Shown one piece after another: positions 45,062 to 53,748 of a stretch of DNA of 64,000 nucleotides (positions are counted from its first letter, which is position 1; each line of letters starts with the position of its first letter). The notes below the pieces were generated by a model. That model was not told where the DNA came from. It did not search any database and saw only the letters and a list, made by a program, of their open reading frames with translations. The translations under genes were made by a program, and so were the position numbers. Where the stretch lies: NCBI GenBank assembly GCA_002083365.1, contig LVWS01000007.1:1-64000 (forward strand). The letters run 5' to 3'. This DNA is from Nitrospira sp. SG-bin1 (GTDB taxonomy: Bacteria; Nitrospirota; Nitrospiria; Nitrospirales; Nitrospiraceae).

Positions 45062-45556
45062 TCATTTGCCTTTAGATTTTTTCATAAGCTTGTCGGAAGG
45101 CTCTTCGGTCGGATTGCAGTCGGCCGAAGCATGTTCGGTTCGGGGAGTCGTCCCCCTATTCGCCTTTATCCATAAGGCATTGTCGTGATTGTCTAAGTCA
45201 ACCGAGATTCGGTCGCCTTTATTGACAGGTGTTTTCCGTGTCCTCTCAGTCAGTTGGAAGTGCACCTCTTTCCCACTCTCTTCCTTCACGACAAAATCCG
45301 TGCCGTCCATCTTGATTAATTCACCAGTAATTACCCGGCTTGCCAAGTTTGCGTTTTGCTCAGCCTGCGCACGATTTTGACCAGGGGATATTTCGCAGGG
45401 AAGTCCCTGGCCTTCCGTACCACCCGCTTCTCTTGCCTTGGCGGTTTTATCCTGTTCTGCTGCTGATGCGACACCCCCGGTCTCCATAATGAATAATCCA
45501 AAAAGTAAAACCATTCCGGCCGACCATACTCGAGCAATTTTAGCCGTTTCAATCAT
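45062..45556 (-). CDS. Exported small protein of unknown family
   Basis: The protein has 164 residues from the ATG at 45556 (GAGG six bases upstream); the frame to 45595 is unsupported. The signal peptide ends near V-A-S-A-A (about residue 33). A charged linker with one Cys precedes a beta-rich core with G-E-L-I-K-M-D-G-T-D-F-V-V-K-E-E and G-D-R-I-S-V-D-L-D. This resembles a small OB- or SH3-like barrel. The tail is Lys-rich. It lies between two ferritin-like genes. Confidence 0.7.
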   Translation of the reverse strand: MIETAKIARVWSAGMVLLFGLFIMETGGVASAAEQDKTAKAREAGGTEGQGLPCEISPGQNRAQAEQNANLASRVITGELIKMDGTDFVVKEESGKEVHFQLTERTRKTPVNKGDRISVDLDNHDNALWIKANRGTTPRTEHASADCNPTEEPSDKLMKKSKGK

Positions 45557-45616
45557 GATGCCTCCTCGATATATGAATGGTAGGGCTTGTTGCATTCACG
45601 AATATGACGGGCAATG

Positions 45617-46795
45617 TCATGCCGCCTCCTTGAGCCATCGCTGGGCCATGAGTTCGCCGCCGGCGCTCCATTCCCATCCGGCCGACACCTGGTCGGACGG
45701 AGATCCATCCGCGTTCATCTGACGCCGGTATTCCAGCGACCGTTCCGGCTCCTGGCTTTTGCTCACAAATCCTGGGCCGTCCGCGCGCAAATCCACCTCG
45801 TCACGCAGCACTTGCCGCACATACTCCCGATTACTCTTGAAGGCGATCGGTTCCGGCAGTGCTTCCGGAAGGAATTCGGCCGGGTCCCGCCGCTCGACTT
45901 CCTTACAGACCTCCATGGCGAATTGAAGATGTCCCAGTTCATAGTCCAGAAACCGCTCCCAAATAGCTTTGATCCTCGGATGATCCTCTTGCTGGACGCA
46001 ACTGTAGTAGTTGTACACTTCGTTCGCCTCATGCAGCAGCCACTTCTCGATCCAGCTCTCCGAGGCATCGATCATGGATTCATATTGCGTGACATGTTGC
46101 TCTTCGATGGAGGCGATTTCGGCGTATAGCTGGCGGGCCACGGGATCGGCGAAATACGGCCCGTAATGCATGTAATAGTCATGGGTCTGGTGCTCCGCCG
46201 CCACGATGGTGTTGGCATGCAGCTTCGTGAGAGGGTGGGCGGTCGCCTTATCGTAATGGTTGCGCAGGTCGTCCAGCGGGTCCCGGTGTTCGTCCACCGT
46301 CGCCCGGCCCGGCACGATGTCCGTGTATCCCTGCGTGATCGTGTTCGCGTCGATGCCCTGTAATCGATCGAGCAGAGCCGAGTACCGATAGAGATGATCG
46401 AAGTCCTCCAGCAATCCGTAACGGAGAACCTGCGCGATATAGGGATCCGGCTCAACGCGCGCAAGAGCGGCAGTGACTTCGACCGCTACCTGCTCGTACC
46501 CGATGGTGGTTTCGAGAGGCGACTGATCGGCCGGCAAGAGCCAATTGACCATCGTTTGTTGATGCTGCTCTTTGCGCCTTACCTTGGCCAGCGCGGCCTG
46601 CAAGCCTCGATTCATACGGGCGCACGAATGCCCGAAGCGAACAGCCTCCGACTCGATGCCGTTCATCAAGATGATCCGCACGCGAGTGAAGGCATTCACA
46701 TTCATCTTGCTTATCGGCTTTTGAACGAGGTCCTTCCATGTGAATCGTTGCTGATCGATCGGAGTGCCTTTATCGGCCAATAGATTGACGGCCAT
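45617..46795 (-). CDS. Large protein with two ferritin-like bundles
   Basis: The protein has 392 residues. Two sets of E-x2-H motifs are visible. The first includes E49, E76 (E-Q-H), E101 and E130 (E-D-F-D-H). The second includes E201 (E-H-Q-T-H), E231/H234 (E-E-Q-H), E256 and E286/H289 (E-L-G-H). This suggests two tandem four-helix diiron bundles. No signal peptide is seen. The ATG at 46795 is preceded by GAGG. I do not know the function; iron or peroxide handling is a guess. Confidence 0.7.
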   Translation of the reverse strand: MAVNLLADKGTPIDQQRFTWKDLVQKPISKMNVNAFTRVRIILMNGIESEAVRFGHSCARMNRGLQAALAKVRRKEQHQQTMVNWLLPADQSPLETTIGYEQVAVEVTAALARVEPDPYIAQVLRYGLLEDFDHLYRYSALLDRLQGIDANTITQGYTDIVPGRATVDEHRDPLDDLRNHYDKATAHPLTKLHANTIVAAEHQTHDYYMHYGPYFADPVARQLYAEIASIEEQHVTQYESMIDASESWIEKWLLHEANEVYNYYSCVQQEDHPRIKAIWERFLDYELGHLQFAMEVCKEVERRDPAEFLPEALPEPIAFKSNREYVRQVLRDEVDLRADGPGFVSKSQEPERSLEYRRQMNADGSPSDQVSAGWEWSAGGELMAQRWLKEAA

Positions 46796-46967
46796 ACAAC
46801 CTCCTCGAAGGTGTTTAGTTGTGAGCGTCGGGGTTGTGAGTTGCTGAACTAACTCGACGCAATTCGCCCCGTTTCCATCGAAGTTCGGATCCCACTATCT
46901 CCCTATCTAGTTCATATTCGCCTCAAGCCCGTTGCGAACCAACTGGTGATGTCCCTCGTATTCATTC

Positions 46968-47010
46968 AGACATGCCCTTGTCAGATTGATTCATGAGGGG
47001 CATGTCTTTT
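46968..47010 (+). terminator. Hairpin followed by T-tract
   Basis: AGACATGCCC (46968-46977) pairs with GGGCATGTCT (46998-47007), followed by TTT. The 20-base loop is long. No plus-strand gene ends just upstream, so it may be a leader structure of the gene at 47081 rather than a terminator. Confidence 0.4.
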
Positions 47011-47080
47011 GCGTTCTGATTTCTCCAACGGGTATCGCTATGAATAGCTCGTCACATCTACAAAAAAATAGGAGACGACC

Positions 47081-47392
47081 ATGGACAAGGGCACACATCC
47101 CGACAAGCTGGCCGGAGCCGCGCAATCTGTCGTCAGTGAGGGCCTTCATACGGTGGAAGAGGCGGTGAATACCGCGATAGATAGCACCAAAGACGTCGTC
47201 CATGAGCTGCGCAACGATGCGACGGAGGCCGTGGATCAAACCATCGGTCGGACAATCGGTCGCGTGAAGGACACTTTGGATAAACAGCGGCCGCGATTCG
47301 AACAATATATCTCGTCGCATCCTTGGATCGCGCTCGGAAGCCTGTTGGTACTCTGGTACCTGCTGACCGGGAAACGGCGTGTGCAACCTTGA
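47081..47392 (+). CDS. DUF883/ElaB-like membrane-anchored protein
   Basis: The protein has 103 residues, with AGGAGA before the ATG. A long helix (about 1-72) with T/A/V/D heptads is followed by H-P-W-I-A-L-G and a single C-terminal membrane helix (S-L-L-V-L-W-Y-L-L). This is the layout of ElaB/YqjD-type proteins, which tether to the inner membrane and, in E. coli, bind ribosomes in stationary phase. A stress role here is by analogy. Confidence 0.75.
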   Translation: MDKGTHPDKLAGAAQSVVSEGLHTVEEAVNTAIDSTKDVVHELRNDATEAVDQTIGRTIGRVKDTLDKQRPRFEQYISSHPWIALGSLLVLWYLLTGKRRVQP

Positions 47393-47548
47393 GATGAAGA
47401 ATCGCTCTGCCGAGGTGTCGATGTCATTTGGCGGATCGAAAACGTAGCTTAAAGGAGAGCGCAGCCGGTCGGCCTCATGTGTCCCCCACAAGTCACAATG
47501 CAGGGGACAACTAGGCAGCTAAAGAGACAATAAAAAGGAGGAGCAATT

Positions 47549-47626
47549 ATGGGTAAGGCATTAATTTTGTGGATGCTAGGTGTCCCAGGGGTGATTGTGC
47601 TGCTGCTCTATTTCTTCGTTTTTTAA
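47549..47626 (+). CDS. 25-residue hydrophobic membrane peptide
   Basis: The start has AAGGAGGAGC at ideal spacing, and the peptide is a single helix (M-G-K-A-L-I-L-W-M-L-G then V-I-V-L-L-L-Y-F-F-V-F) ending in TAA at 47624. Short peptides with the M-G-K-x-L-x-W-x-L-G opening recur in proteobacterial and Nitrospira genomes as I recall. Function is unknown. Confidence 0.6.
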   Translation: MGKALILWMLGVPGVIVLLLYFFVF

Positions 47627-47896
47627 GAGCGCCGTAGCCCCCGTGAAGAAAGAATTAGACGCCGTCTGGGAGTTGTTTTTGTCCTCTCGACAGACGAGTG
47701 TCTCGCGCGCTCTGTCGCAGTACAACTATGCATTCGCTGTGTATTGCACATGGGCCTCAGCGGCCCAAGAACGGCGTGAGACCATGAAACTGGGGTCATC
47801 ACGCTGGGTGGTGGGCGGACACTACCCTTTCTCTTCCGAGCCACCAGCGAACGCATAGGCGATCCGACCGGACCGACGATGATTCAACACCGTGAA

Positions 47897-48943
47897 TTAT
47901 TTCGCCAATGCCTGCTGAATCAACACCTGGCGAATCAGCATCTCCAAGTCTTGATGCATGAGTTCCACCATACTGGCAAGGATCTTCAGCATCGCGGCCC
48001 TGGCCCGTAGGTCTTGTAATTCGTACACGCCTCCCTCGCGGAAGAACAGCGCGAGCCTTTTCTCCTCGATGTCCGAGCCGGGCTCGCCCAATCGTCCCTC
48101 CTGTCGCCAAGCTTTGATCAATTCGGTCCGGTACGTCGTGCCGTCCAATTCGGCCTTCGTCTGTCGTGTGAGATAGCGCCAGACAGAAGAGGGAAACAGT
48201 GCGCTGGTCGTAGGGCCGTCCCAAACTTCCCGCAGCAAATTTCGTGGATGGCTGTACTCTTGGTGTGTCTCGGCAAACAGAGGCAACGTCGCGAGTCCGG
48301 CCGCCACCGTGCCTCCTCCGATGGCCGCGCCTGCTTCGAGGGCCGTCAGTCCGGCCACCACGGCGCCTCCCGAGGCGACGGCGGCCACGCCGGCCACGAT
48401 GATGGCGCCCAGCGTTTCATACCGGACACGGCTGGAGTTCTCGTCCTGGAGGCGATCAGCGACTTGGTTGGCCCGATCTGCTTCACATTCGATTTCCGCA
48501 ACCAAGCCGTTGACTTCCTCGATTCCCAGCAGAATGCGGCCCAGGAGCTTCTCGCGGATGCTCAACAATGTGATTTGAGCGGCGCCGCCTTCCTGTTGGA
48601 GCGCATGCAGCTCTCTGAGCAACGGAAGCGCTTGTATGGCATAGGCGGCATCGAGGACTCGAGGGGAAAACCCTTCCGGATCGGGCAGATCGTCGATGAC
48701 CACACCGCTTTCGCCCACCGGACCCTCCAGCGCCGTCAACGAGACGTTCCGGTGAATGGACGGCGGCTTGCAACGGGATTCGAAGCTGCGGGTTTGATGA
48801 TGGCCGGGCGGGTGCAGGAGCCGGCTGCATCCCGAAAGCAGTACGCTCACGACAACGGCGATATGGAACAGCGGCGATAGGTTGCGAAAGACGGTGAGAG
48901 CTGATGAGCCGTCGCTGCGTTCGCCTTCACCGTTCGCTTCCAC
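47897..48943 (-). CDS. Lipoprotein of unknown family, copy A
   Basis: The protein has 348 residues from a GTG at 48943 with GGAGGG upstream. The lipobox is L-L-S-G-C (Cys39). Helical region about 75-180 contains V-A-E-I-E-C-E-A-D-R-A. A glycine/alanine-rich hydrophobic stretch (about 178-225) could cross a membrane. The C-terminal part has W-R-Y-L-T-R, W-R-Q-E-G-R-L-G-E-P-G-S and L-M-H-Q-D-L-E. It is a clear paralogue of 53749-54729. I do not recognise a named domain. Confidence 0.7.
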   Translation of the reverse strand: MEANGEGERSDGSSALTVFRNLSPLFHIAVVVSVLLSGCSRLLHPPGHHQTRSFESRCKPPSIHRNVSLTALEGPVGESGVVIDDLPDPEGFSPRVLDAAYAIQALPLLRELHALQQEGGAAQITLLSIREKLLGRILLGIEEVNGLVAEIECEADRANQVADRLQDENSSRVRYETLGAIIVAGVAAVASGGAVVAGLTALEAGAAIGGGTVAAGLATLPLFAETHQEYSHPRNLLREVWDGPTTSALFPSSVWRYLTRQTKAELDGTTYRTELIKAWRQEGRLGEPGSDIEEKRLALFFREGGVYELQDLRARAAMLKILASMVELMHQDLEMLIRQVLIQQALAK

Positions 48944-49242
48944 ACGTCGCCCTCCGTTGTTCGGACTAGCTTATGCGTCGCGCCTATGGAACCCAGTACT
49001 AGGCATGTCCCTCGTTTGCTTCATTCGCCGTCCTCCGAGTTCCCGACCAGGCAGTCGGAGTCCCGATCACCGAACATTCGGCCGGACCATTCGGCCTTAC
49101 ATGGATATCCGATAGGATTCTTGGACCTTCTTTGGATTTTATGCTGCAGCATTATTTTCTCGGGCATTCGCTAGTGGTTTCATCAGCGAATACGTAGTCA
49201 AATCATAAAACGTTCGGCTAAACCTTCAACTGAGGAGACGTT

Positions 49243-49776
49243 ATGAATCGTACAATGCTTTCCGTAGCCGCAGTCGCCCTCTTTTCAATGGCATCCGCTA
49301 CACCGGCGCCAGCGGCAATGAAAGGGGCCGGTGAGGAGTCCTTTCTTCAGACGGCGGCACAGGGAAACCAGGCTGAAATCGCTCTCGGGCAGCTAGCTGC
49401 TCAAAAAGCTACAAGCCCGGAAGTGAAGCAGTTCGGCGCCAAGATGGTCCAAGATCACCAGAAAGCCAGCCAAGAAGTGAAGCAATTGGCGTCCAAGGAG
49501 GGACTGCAATTGCCCATGCAGATTAGCGACAAGCAGAAGCAAAAACAGCAGGAGCTGTCACAGCTCTCCGGCAAGGAGTTCGACCGAGCTTATATGCAAT
49601 ACATGCTGAAGGACCATCAAAAGGAAGTGAAGGAGTTTGAACAGAACGCCTCGCAGTTGCAAGACAAGGACGTGAAGCAATGGGCTTCGGGTACATTGCC
49701 TGTGTTGAAGCAACATCTGCAACAAGCTCAGACGATCGCGTCATCAATGGGAATCGAATCTGCTCAGGAACGGTGA
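49243..49776 (+). CDS. Exported DUF4142 protein (copy 2)
   Basis: The protein has 177 residues, with GAGGAG before the ATG. The signal peptide ends at P-A-A (about residue 25). The DUF4142 helical domain shows L-G-Q-L-A-A-Q-K-A, F-G-A-K-M-V-Q-D-H and L-P-V-L-K-Q-H-L. It is closest to copy 1 (6282-6944). Rich in Q and K; periplasmic. Role unknown. Confidence 0.85.
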   Translation: MNRTMLSVAAVALFSMASATPAPAAMKGAGEESFLQTAAQGNQAEIALGQLAAQKATSPEVKQFGAKMVQDHQKASQEVKQLASKEGLQLPMQISDKQKQKQQELSQLSGKEFDRAYMQYMLKDHQKEVKEFEQNASQLQDKDVKQWASGTLPVLKQHLQQAQTIASSMGIESAQER

Positions 49777-50093
49777 TCTTATCCAGACTACACGCTCATC
49801 GCCGGCCACGTGGTCTCTGCCCGCCATGAAGAGCCGGCGATCGATTGGCCGGCGCCGCAGGCTGCGTTCACCAAACACGGACGCAGCGGCGCGCCGCCCA
49901 ACCGAGACATCCAGGGCGAATCAATGATGATCGTAACCGGCAGAGCGAAGTAGATGATCCTGCAACCGCCGCGTCGGAGGAAAGTCAAGGCGGAAAACGA
50001 CTGCACCACTTAAAGCACTCCTCGACACAGCAAGCCACGCTACGGTACGAGAAGCCAAGCCTCCGCTTCCACATGATATGACTCCTCATCGGC
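49777..50093. other. Intergenic region, 317 bp
   Basis: No coding region was recognised. Between 49833 and 49853 the self-complementary GCCGGC occurs twice with a 9-base loop; it could be a terminator for the DUF4142 gene, but there is no T-tract. Confidence 0.4.
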
Positions 50094-51641
50094 CTATACT
50101 CCGGCCTGCAATTCCCGCACATCCACGGTCCGTTGGCCGGCGTCGGTCCGGCAGTTGTCGCAACGGCCGCAGTCTCTTGGTAATTCATTGCCGAAGTACC
50201 TGGATATATACCGCACCCGGCACTCCGTCGTTTGACCGTACTTCATCATCACCTCGAGCTTGTCCTGATCCGACTTGTGCCGCTGTTCATATTCCTCCAG
50301 GTACCGTCCGAATTCATCCTCGTCGACGAACGCACGTGCCAGTTTCAAGCGCCGTCCGCGCCGCAAGATGCCCATCGCGTCGAGCAGGGCCACGACGACC
50401 TTGACCTTATCGACGGGTAACGAGGTCGCGGCCGCCATTTTTATGAGCGTCAGCCCCTTGTTGCCATGCCGTTGCTCTTCAGCCAACGCCCGATAGACGT
50501 CCGCGCAGTCCTCTCTCCGGGGATACTTTCCTCCGAGAAAGTAGGCTTGTACTCGCCGGTCTTCCAATCGATAGAGCAGCACGGCCCACGCCGTCTTCCC
50601 GTCTCGTCCCGCCCGTCCCGTCTCTTGCACGTAGCTTTCGAGCGAGTCCGGCAGGGAATAATGGACGACGACGCGCAAGTCACGCTTGTCGATGCCGAGC
50701 CCGAAGGCTTTCGTCGCCACCACCAGCGGAACCCGATTGTCCATGAACTCCTGCTGCGTCTTGTGTCGATCTGTTGCACGCATTTTCCCGTGATAAAGGC
50801 CGACCGGCAAGCCTCTCTGCCGTAACCGTTCGAACAGGGCTTTCGCTTCACGAATCGTCGCGGCATACACCAAACCCGGACCGCCGCGCAGCTGACCGGC
50901 GAGCAGTTCCATCAAACAACGGTCCTTCTCGAGGTCGTTCACGGTGCGGCGGATCTCATAAATGAGGTTGTCACGATAGTTTCCCGCATCGATGATGACG
51001 GCCGTCCGGATATCCAACTGCCGCACAATGTCGCGGGCCACATCGGGCGGAGCGGTGGCCGTGAGCGCCAAGACCGGCGGCTTCCCCAATCGACGCACGG
51101 CATCGCGAATCGACAAGTACGCCGGACGGAAGTCATGACCCCACTGCGAGACGCAGTGGGCCTCATCCACGACGATCAACGACACGCCGGTTCGCTGCAA
51201 CATCGCCAGGGTCTCCTCCCGCTCCAGGCGCTCCGGGGTCACGTAAATCAACTCGGGCGTCCCCTGCCGTATCTCATCTATCATGTCGCGCTCATCCTGG
51301 GTGGACAGCGTGCTGTCAAGTTTGGCCACCGCGATCGATCGATCTTCGAGCTTGTCCTGTTGATCCTTCATCAAAGCAATCAACGGCGATACCACGACGA
51401 CGGCGTGAGGCAGAAACAGAGCCGGTAGTTGATAGCAGAGCGATTTCCCTCCTCCCGTAGGCAGAATGCCCAGGGCATCCCGGCCATTCATGACCGCTTC
51501 AATCAATTCCGCCTGGCCCGGACGAAATGCCGCGACGCCCAGTTGTTTTTTGGCCTTACGAAGATTTTCGGGTGACCACCGCAGCGCAACGTTCACGGTG
51601 CCTCGATCCTTCCTTGTGCGTCCGCCACCAAGTCTGGTCAT
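50094..51641 (-). CDS. recQ: RecQ-type ATP-dependent DNA helicase
   Basis: The protein has 515 residues. Walker A P-T-G-G-G-K-S lies near 60, the D-E-A-H box near 162 with C-V-S-Q-W-G-H-D-F-R (RecQ aromatic loop), and Q-E-T-G-R-A-G-R-D-G (motif VI) near 345. The zinc site at the C-terminus has C-R-V-R-Y-I and C-G-R-C-D-N-C. An HRDC domain is lacking. A GTG at 51596 with a closer ribosome site is an alternative start. It unwinds DNA during repair. Confidence 0.9.
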   Translation of the reverse strand: MTRLGGGRTRKDRGTVNVALRWSPENLRKAKKQLGVAAFRPGQAELIEAVMNGRDALGILPTGGGKSLCYQLPALFLPHAVVVVSPLIALMKDQQDKLEDRSIAVAKLDSTLSTQDERDMIDEIRQGTPELIYVTPERLEREETLAMLQRTGVSLIVVDEAHCVSQWGHDFRPAYLSIRDAVRRLGKPPVLALTATAPPDVARDIVRQLDIRTAVIIDAGNYRDNLIYEIRRTVNDLEKDRCLMELLAGQLRGGPGLVYAATIREAKALFERLRQRGLPVGLYHGKMRATDRHKTQQEFMDNRVPLVVATKAFGLGIDKRDLRVVVHYSLPDSLESYVQETGRAGRDGKTAWAVLLYRLEDRRVQAYFLGGKYPRREDCADVYRALAEEQRHGNKGLTLIKMAAATSLPVDKVKVVVALLDAMGILRRGRRLKLARAFVDEDEFGRYLEEYEQRHKSDQDKLEVMMKYGQTTECRVRYISRYFGNELPRDCGRCDNCRTDAGQRTVDVRELQAGV

Positions 51642-51964
51642 CGGCGAGCCATATCGAACGAGCTATTGACTCATTCTTTTCTGCGAAGCACAACCAGGGA
51701 AGACTCTGGACGCACTGATAGAAGGCGCGAAGCGGAGGACCCACGCAAGGCAGGTCGCCATTCGGTTATTGGGATGCGCCGTATGCCATTGCTTCCAGCA
51801 TTTCACGGAGGAGACGGCTTCAACATGCCGGAAGCTCATGGGCTTCCCAGGAACCATTTTCAGGAGGATTTCCTAGTATGCTTCAGATATGAGAATTCCT
51901 ATAGTCAGCCAGGACCGGACATGGGCCAACACTCTTGGATGCCGAAACGAGTAGGAGGAAACGG
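51642..51964. other. Intergenic region, 323 bp
   Basis: It separates divergent recQ and the beta-barrel gene and should carry both promoters. No gene, repeat or RNA was recognised. Confidence 0.4.
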
Positions 51965-52540
51965 ATGAGCTACAAATTTCGATCGTACCTCATTGCACTG
52001 ATTGCCGGCTGCCTAAGCATCGCGGGGCAGGGAATATCACTAGCGGACGATTGGACGAACAAGGGCATGGCCGATGAGGGACGCTTCATCGCCGGATTCC
52101 GGGTCGGCCCCAGCTTTACGACACAAGACGGCGGCGTATCGACGGCCGGACCGGCCCTCAATTTTCAGGGCATGTACGGCCTCAACCAATGGTTTCGAGT
52201 CGGCATGATGCTGGAGTGGGAACGGCACGGCTTAGACGGCCGGGATGGGACCCTCAATACGATTTCCATTTTGCCGGCGACGTTGGAGTTTCGTCCCGGG
52301 CATATCGGCCCTTTCATCCCGTATCTTACGACCGGGATCGGGGTGAACGTGAACACGAAGGATGTCGATGATACGTTCGCCTGGCGCCTCGGCGGTGGCG
52401 TGGATTATGCGCTGACACACTTGATATCCGGCGCACCTCAAGGGCTCAAGCTGAATGTGGAGACCGCGTGGAAGCGGAACCAACCGGGGGCGGAATTGTC
52501 CGCGATAGGCCTCCTCTTTGGTATCCGCCATACCTATTGA
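51965..52540 (+). CDS. Outer-membrane beta-barrel protein
   Basis: The protein has 191 residues from the ATG at 51965 (AGGAGGA upstream). Signal peptide about 1-29 (ends S-L-A-D-D). The remainder has alternating hydrophobic strands (F-I-A-G-F-R-V-G-P-S, F-R-V-G-M-M-L-E-W, P-Y-L-T-T-G-I-G-V) and ends in Tyr, fitting an eight-strand OmpW/OmpA-type barrel. Substrate unknown. Confidence 0.75.
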   Translation: MSYKFRSYLIALIAGCLSIAGQGISLADDWTNKGMADEGRFIAGFRVGPSFTTQDGGVSTAGPALNFQGMYGLNQWFRVGMMLEWERHGLDGRDGTLNTISILPATLEFRPGHIGPFIPYLTTGIGVNVNTKDVDDTFAWRLGGGVDYALTHLISGAPQGLKLNVETAWKRNQPGAELSAIGLLFGIRHTY

Positions 52541-52795
52541 TCGCGAGACACAATATCTCATATACAGATACTCGGCATGGTGGAATAGAGACGGCGGCGC
52601 GCCCGGTTACCTCGATCGTCGCGCAGCCGTCGATGCCAACCTCCACACCCGCAAAGATCCATGGAGCGGGCGATGGGACAGCTCTAGTCGGCAGCAGGTG
52701 GACCCGGAAGCCGATGTGGAGCCGGTTCGTTTTGTGGAGCAGATCCTATTCTTCCGAGGCTCCGTGAACCATCGGACGCGTATTACTCCTTGATT

Positions 52796-53638
52796 TCAGC
52801 CTGCTCCCGGATCAGCCGGTCCGGTCCTCGCATAGGCCTTCTCACCTCTCCAGAGCGCAATGCCCCCGACCAATCCGTTGAGGTTCGACACGATGGTGAC
52901 ATTGGGAGGAAGCAAGGAAATGTCCACTTCGCGCGAATTGCCGCCGCCGATGTACAGGCGGGAGAGATGAAACCGGTCTTCGAGTCGGCGAACGAATTTG
53001 GCCAAGCGCTGATTCCATTTTTTCTTCCCGTCCTTCTGCAACCTCTCGTTCCGTAACTTGGCTTTGCCGAGTTCGACGTTCGGGACAAGATGTCCGTCGG
53101 TAAACAGCGCCGTCCCGACACCCGTCCCCAAAGTAAGCACCAACTCGACTCCCTTTCCGGCAATGGCTCCGAAACCTTGCACGTCGGCGTCATTCGCCGC
53201 GCGAACCGGCTTCCCCAAGCGCGCTTGCAATACCTCGGCGAGGTTAAAATCTTTCCACTCCGGTGCAAGATTGGGAGCCTGTCGGACGATGCCGTCGACA
53301 ACGATGCCCGGAAATCCGATCGCGACTCGGTCGTATGAGTCAAATTGTTCGGCCAGCGCGACGATCGTATCCATCAATTCACCCGGCATGCCGGAAGACG
53401 GGGTGTCTCGGCGGATACGCCGACCGGCGAGATTCCCCAGCTCGTTGACCGGGACGGCCTTGATTCCGCTGGCGCCCACGTCCACAACCAAGGTCACTGG
53501 CTTGGCGGGTGCCGTCCGATCTTGATTGCGCGATGCAACCAGGCTGGATGATGATGATTTGCGCGTTGGCGAAACAGCTTGTGCGCGGCTAGTCCGGGAC
53601 ACACTCTCACGATGCATGGAACGTAGACTCATTCCCAC
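52796..53638 (-). CDS. ROK-family sugar kinase, polyphosphate-glucokinase-like
   Basis: The protein has 280 residues, with a GTG start at 53638 and AGGAGG 5 bases upstream; an ATG at 53632 is possible. The phosphate loop is D-V-G-A-S-G-I-K, the sugar site A-N-D-A-D-V-Q-G, and L-G-T-G-V-G-T-A-L-F follows. This set resembles bacterial polyphosphate/ATP glucokinases. The N-terminal 40 residues are Ser/Arg-rich and unlike the family. It would feed glucose from GH15 or trehalose turnover into glucose-6-phosphate. Confidence 0.8.
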   Translation of the reverse strand: MGMSLRSMHRESVSRTSRAQAVSPTRKSSSSSLVASRNQDRTAPAKPVTLVVDVGASGIKAVPVNELGNLAGRRIRRDTPSSGMPGELMDTIVALAEQFDSYDRVAIGFPGIVVDGIVRQAPNLAPEWKDFNLAEVLQARLGKPVRAANDADVQGFGAIAGKGVELVLTLGTGVGTALFTDGHLVPNVELGKAKLRNERLQKDGKKKWNQRLAKFVRRLEDRFHLSRLYIGGGNSREVDISLLPPNVTIVSNLNGLVGGIALWRGEKAYARTGPADPGAG

Positions 53639-53748
53639 GGTATCCTCCTTCTATCGCTTATAGAATGCATGCCGGCGATAACCCACGCCGGTCCATCACG
53701 ACTTTGAAAGAAATGAATGTTCGCCCGTATCGATGGGCGCCATCCTAC

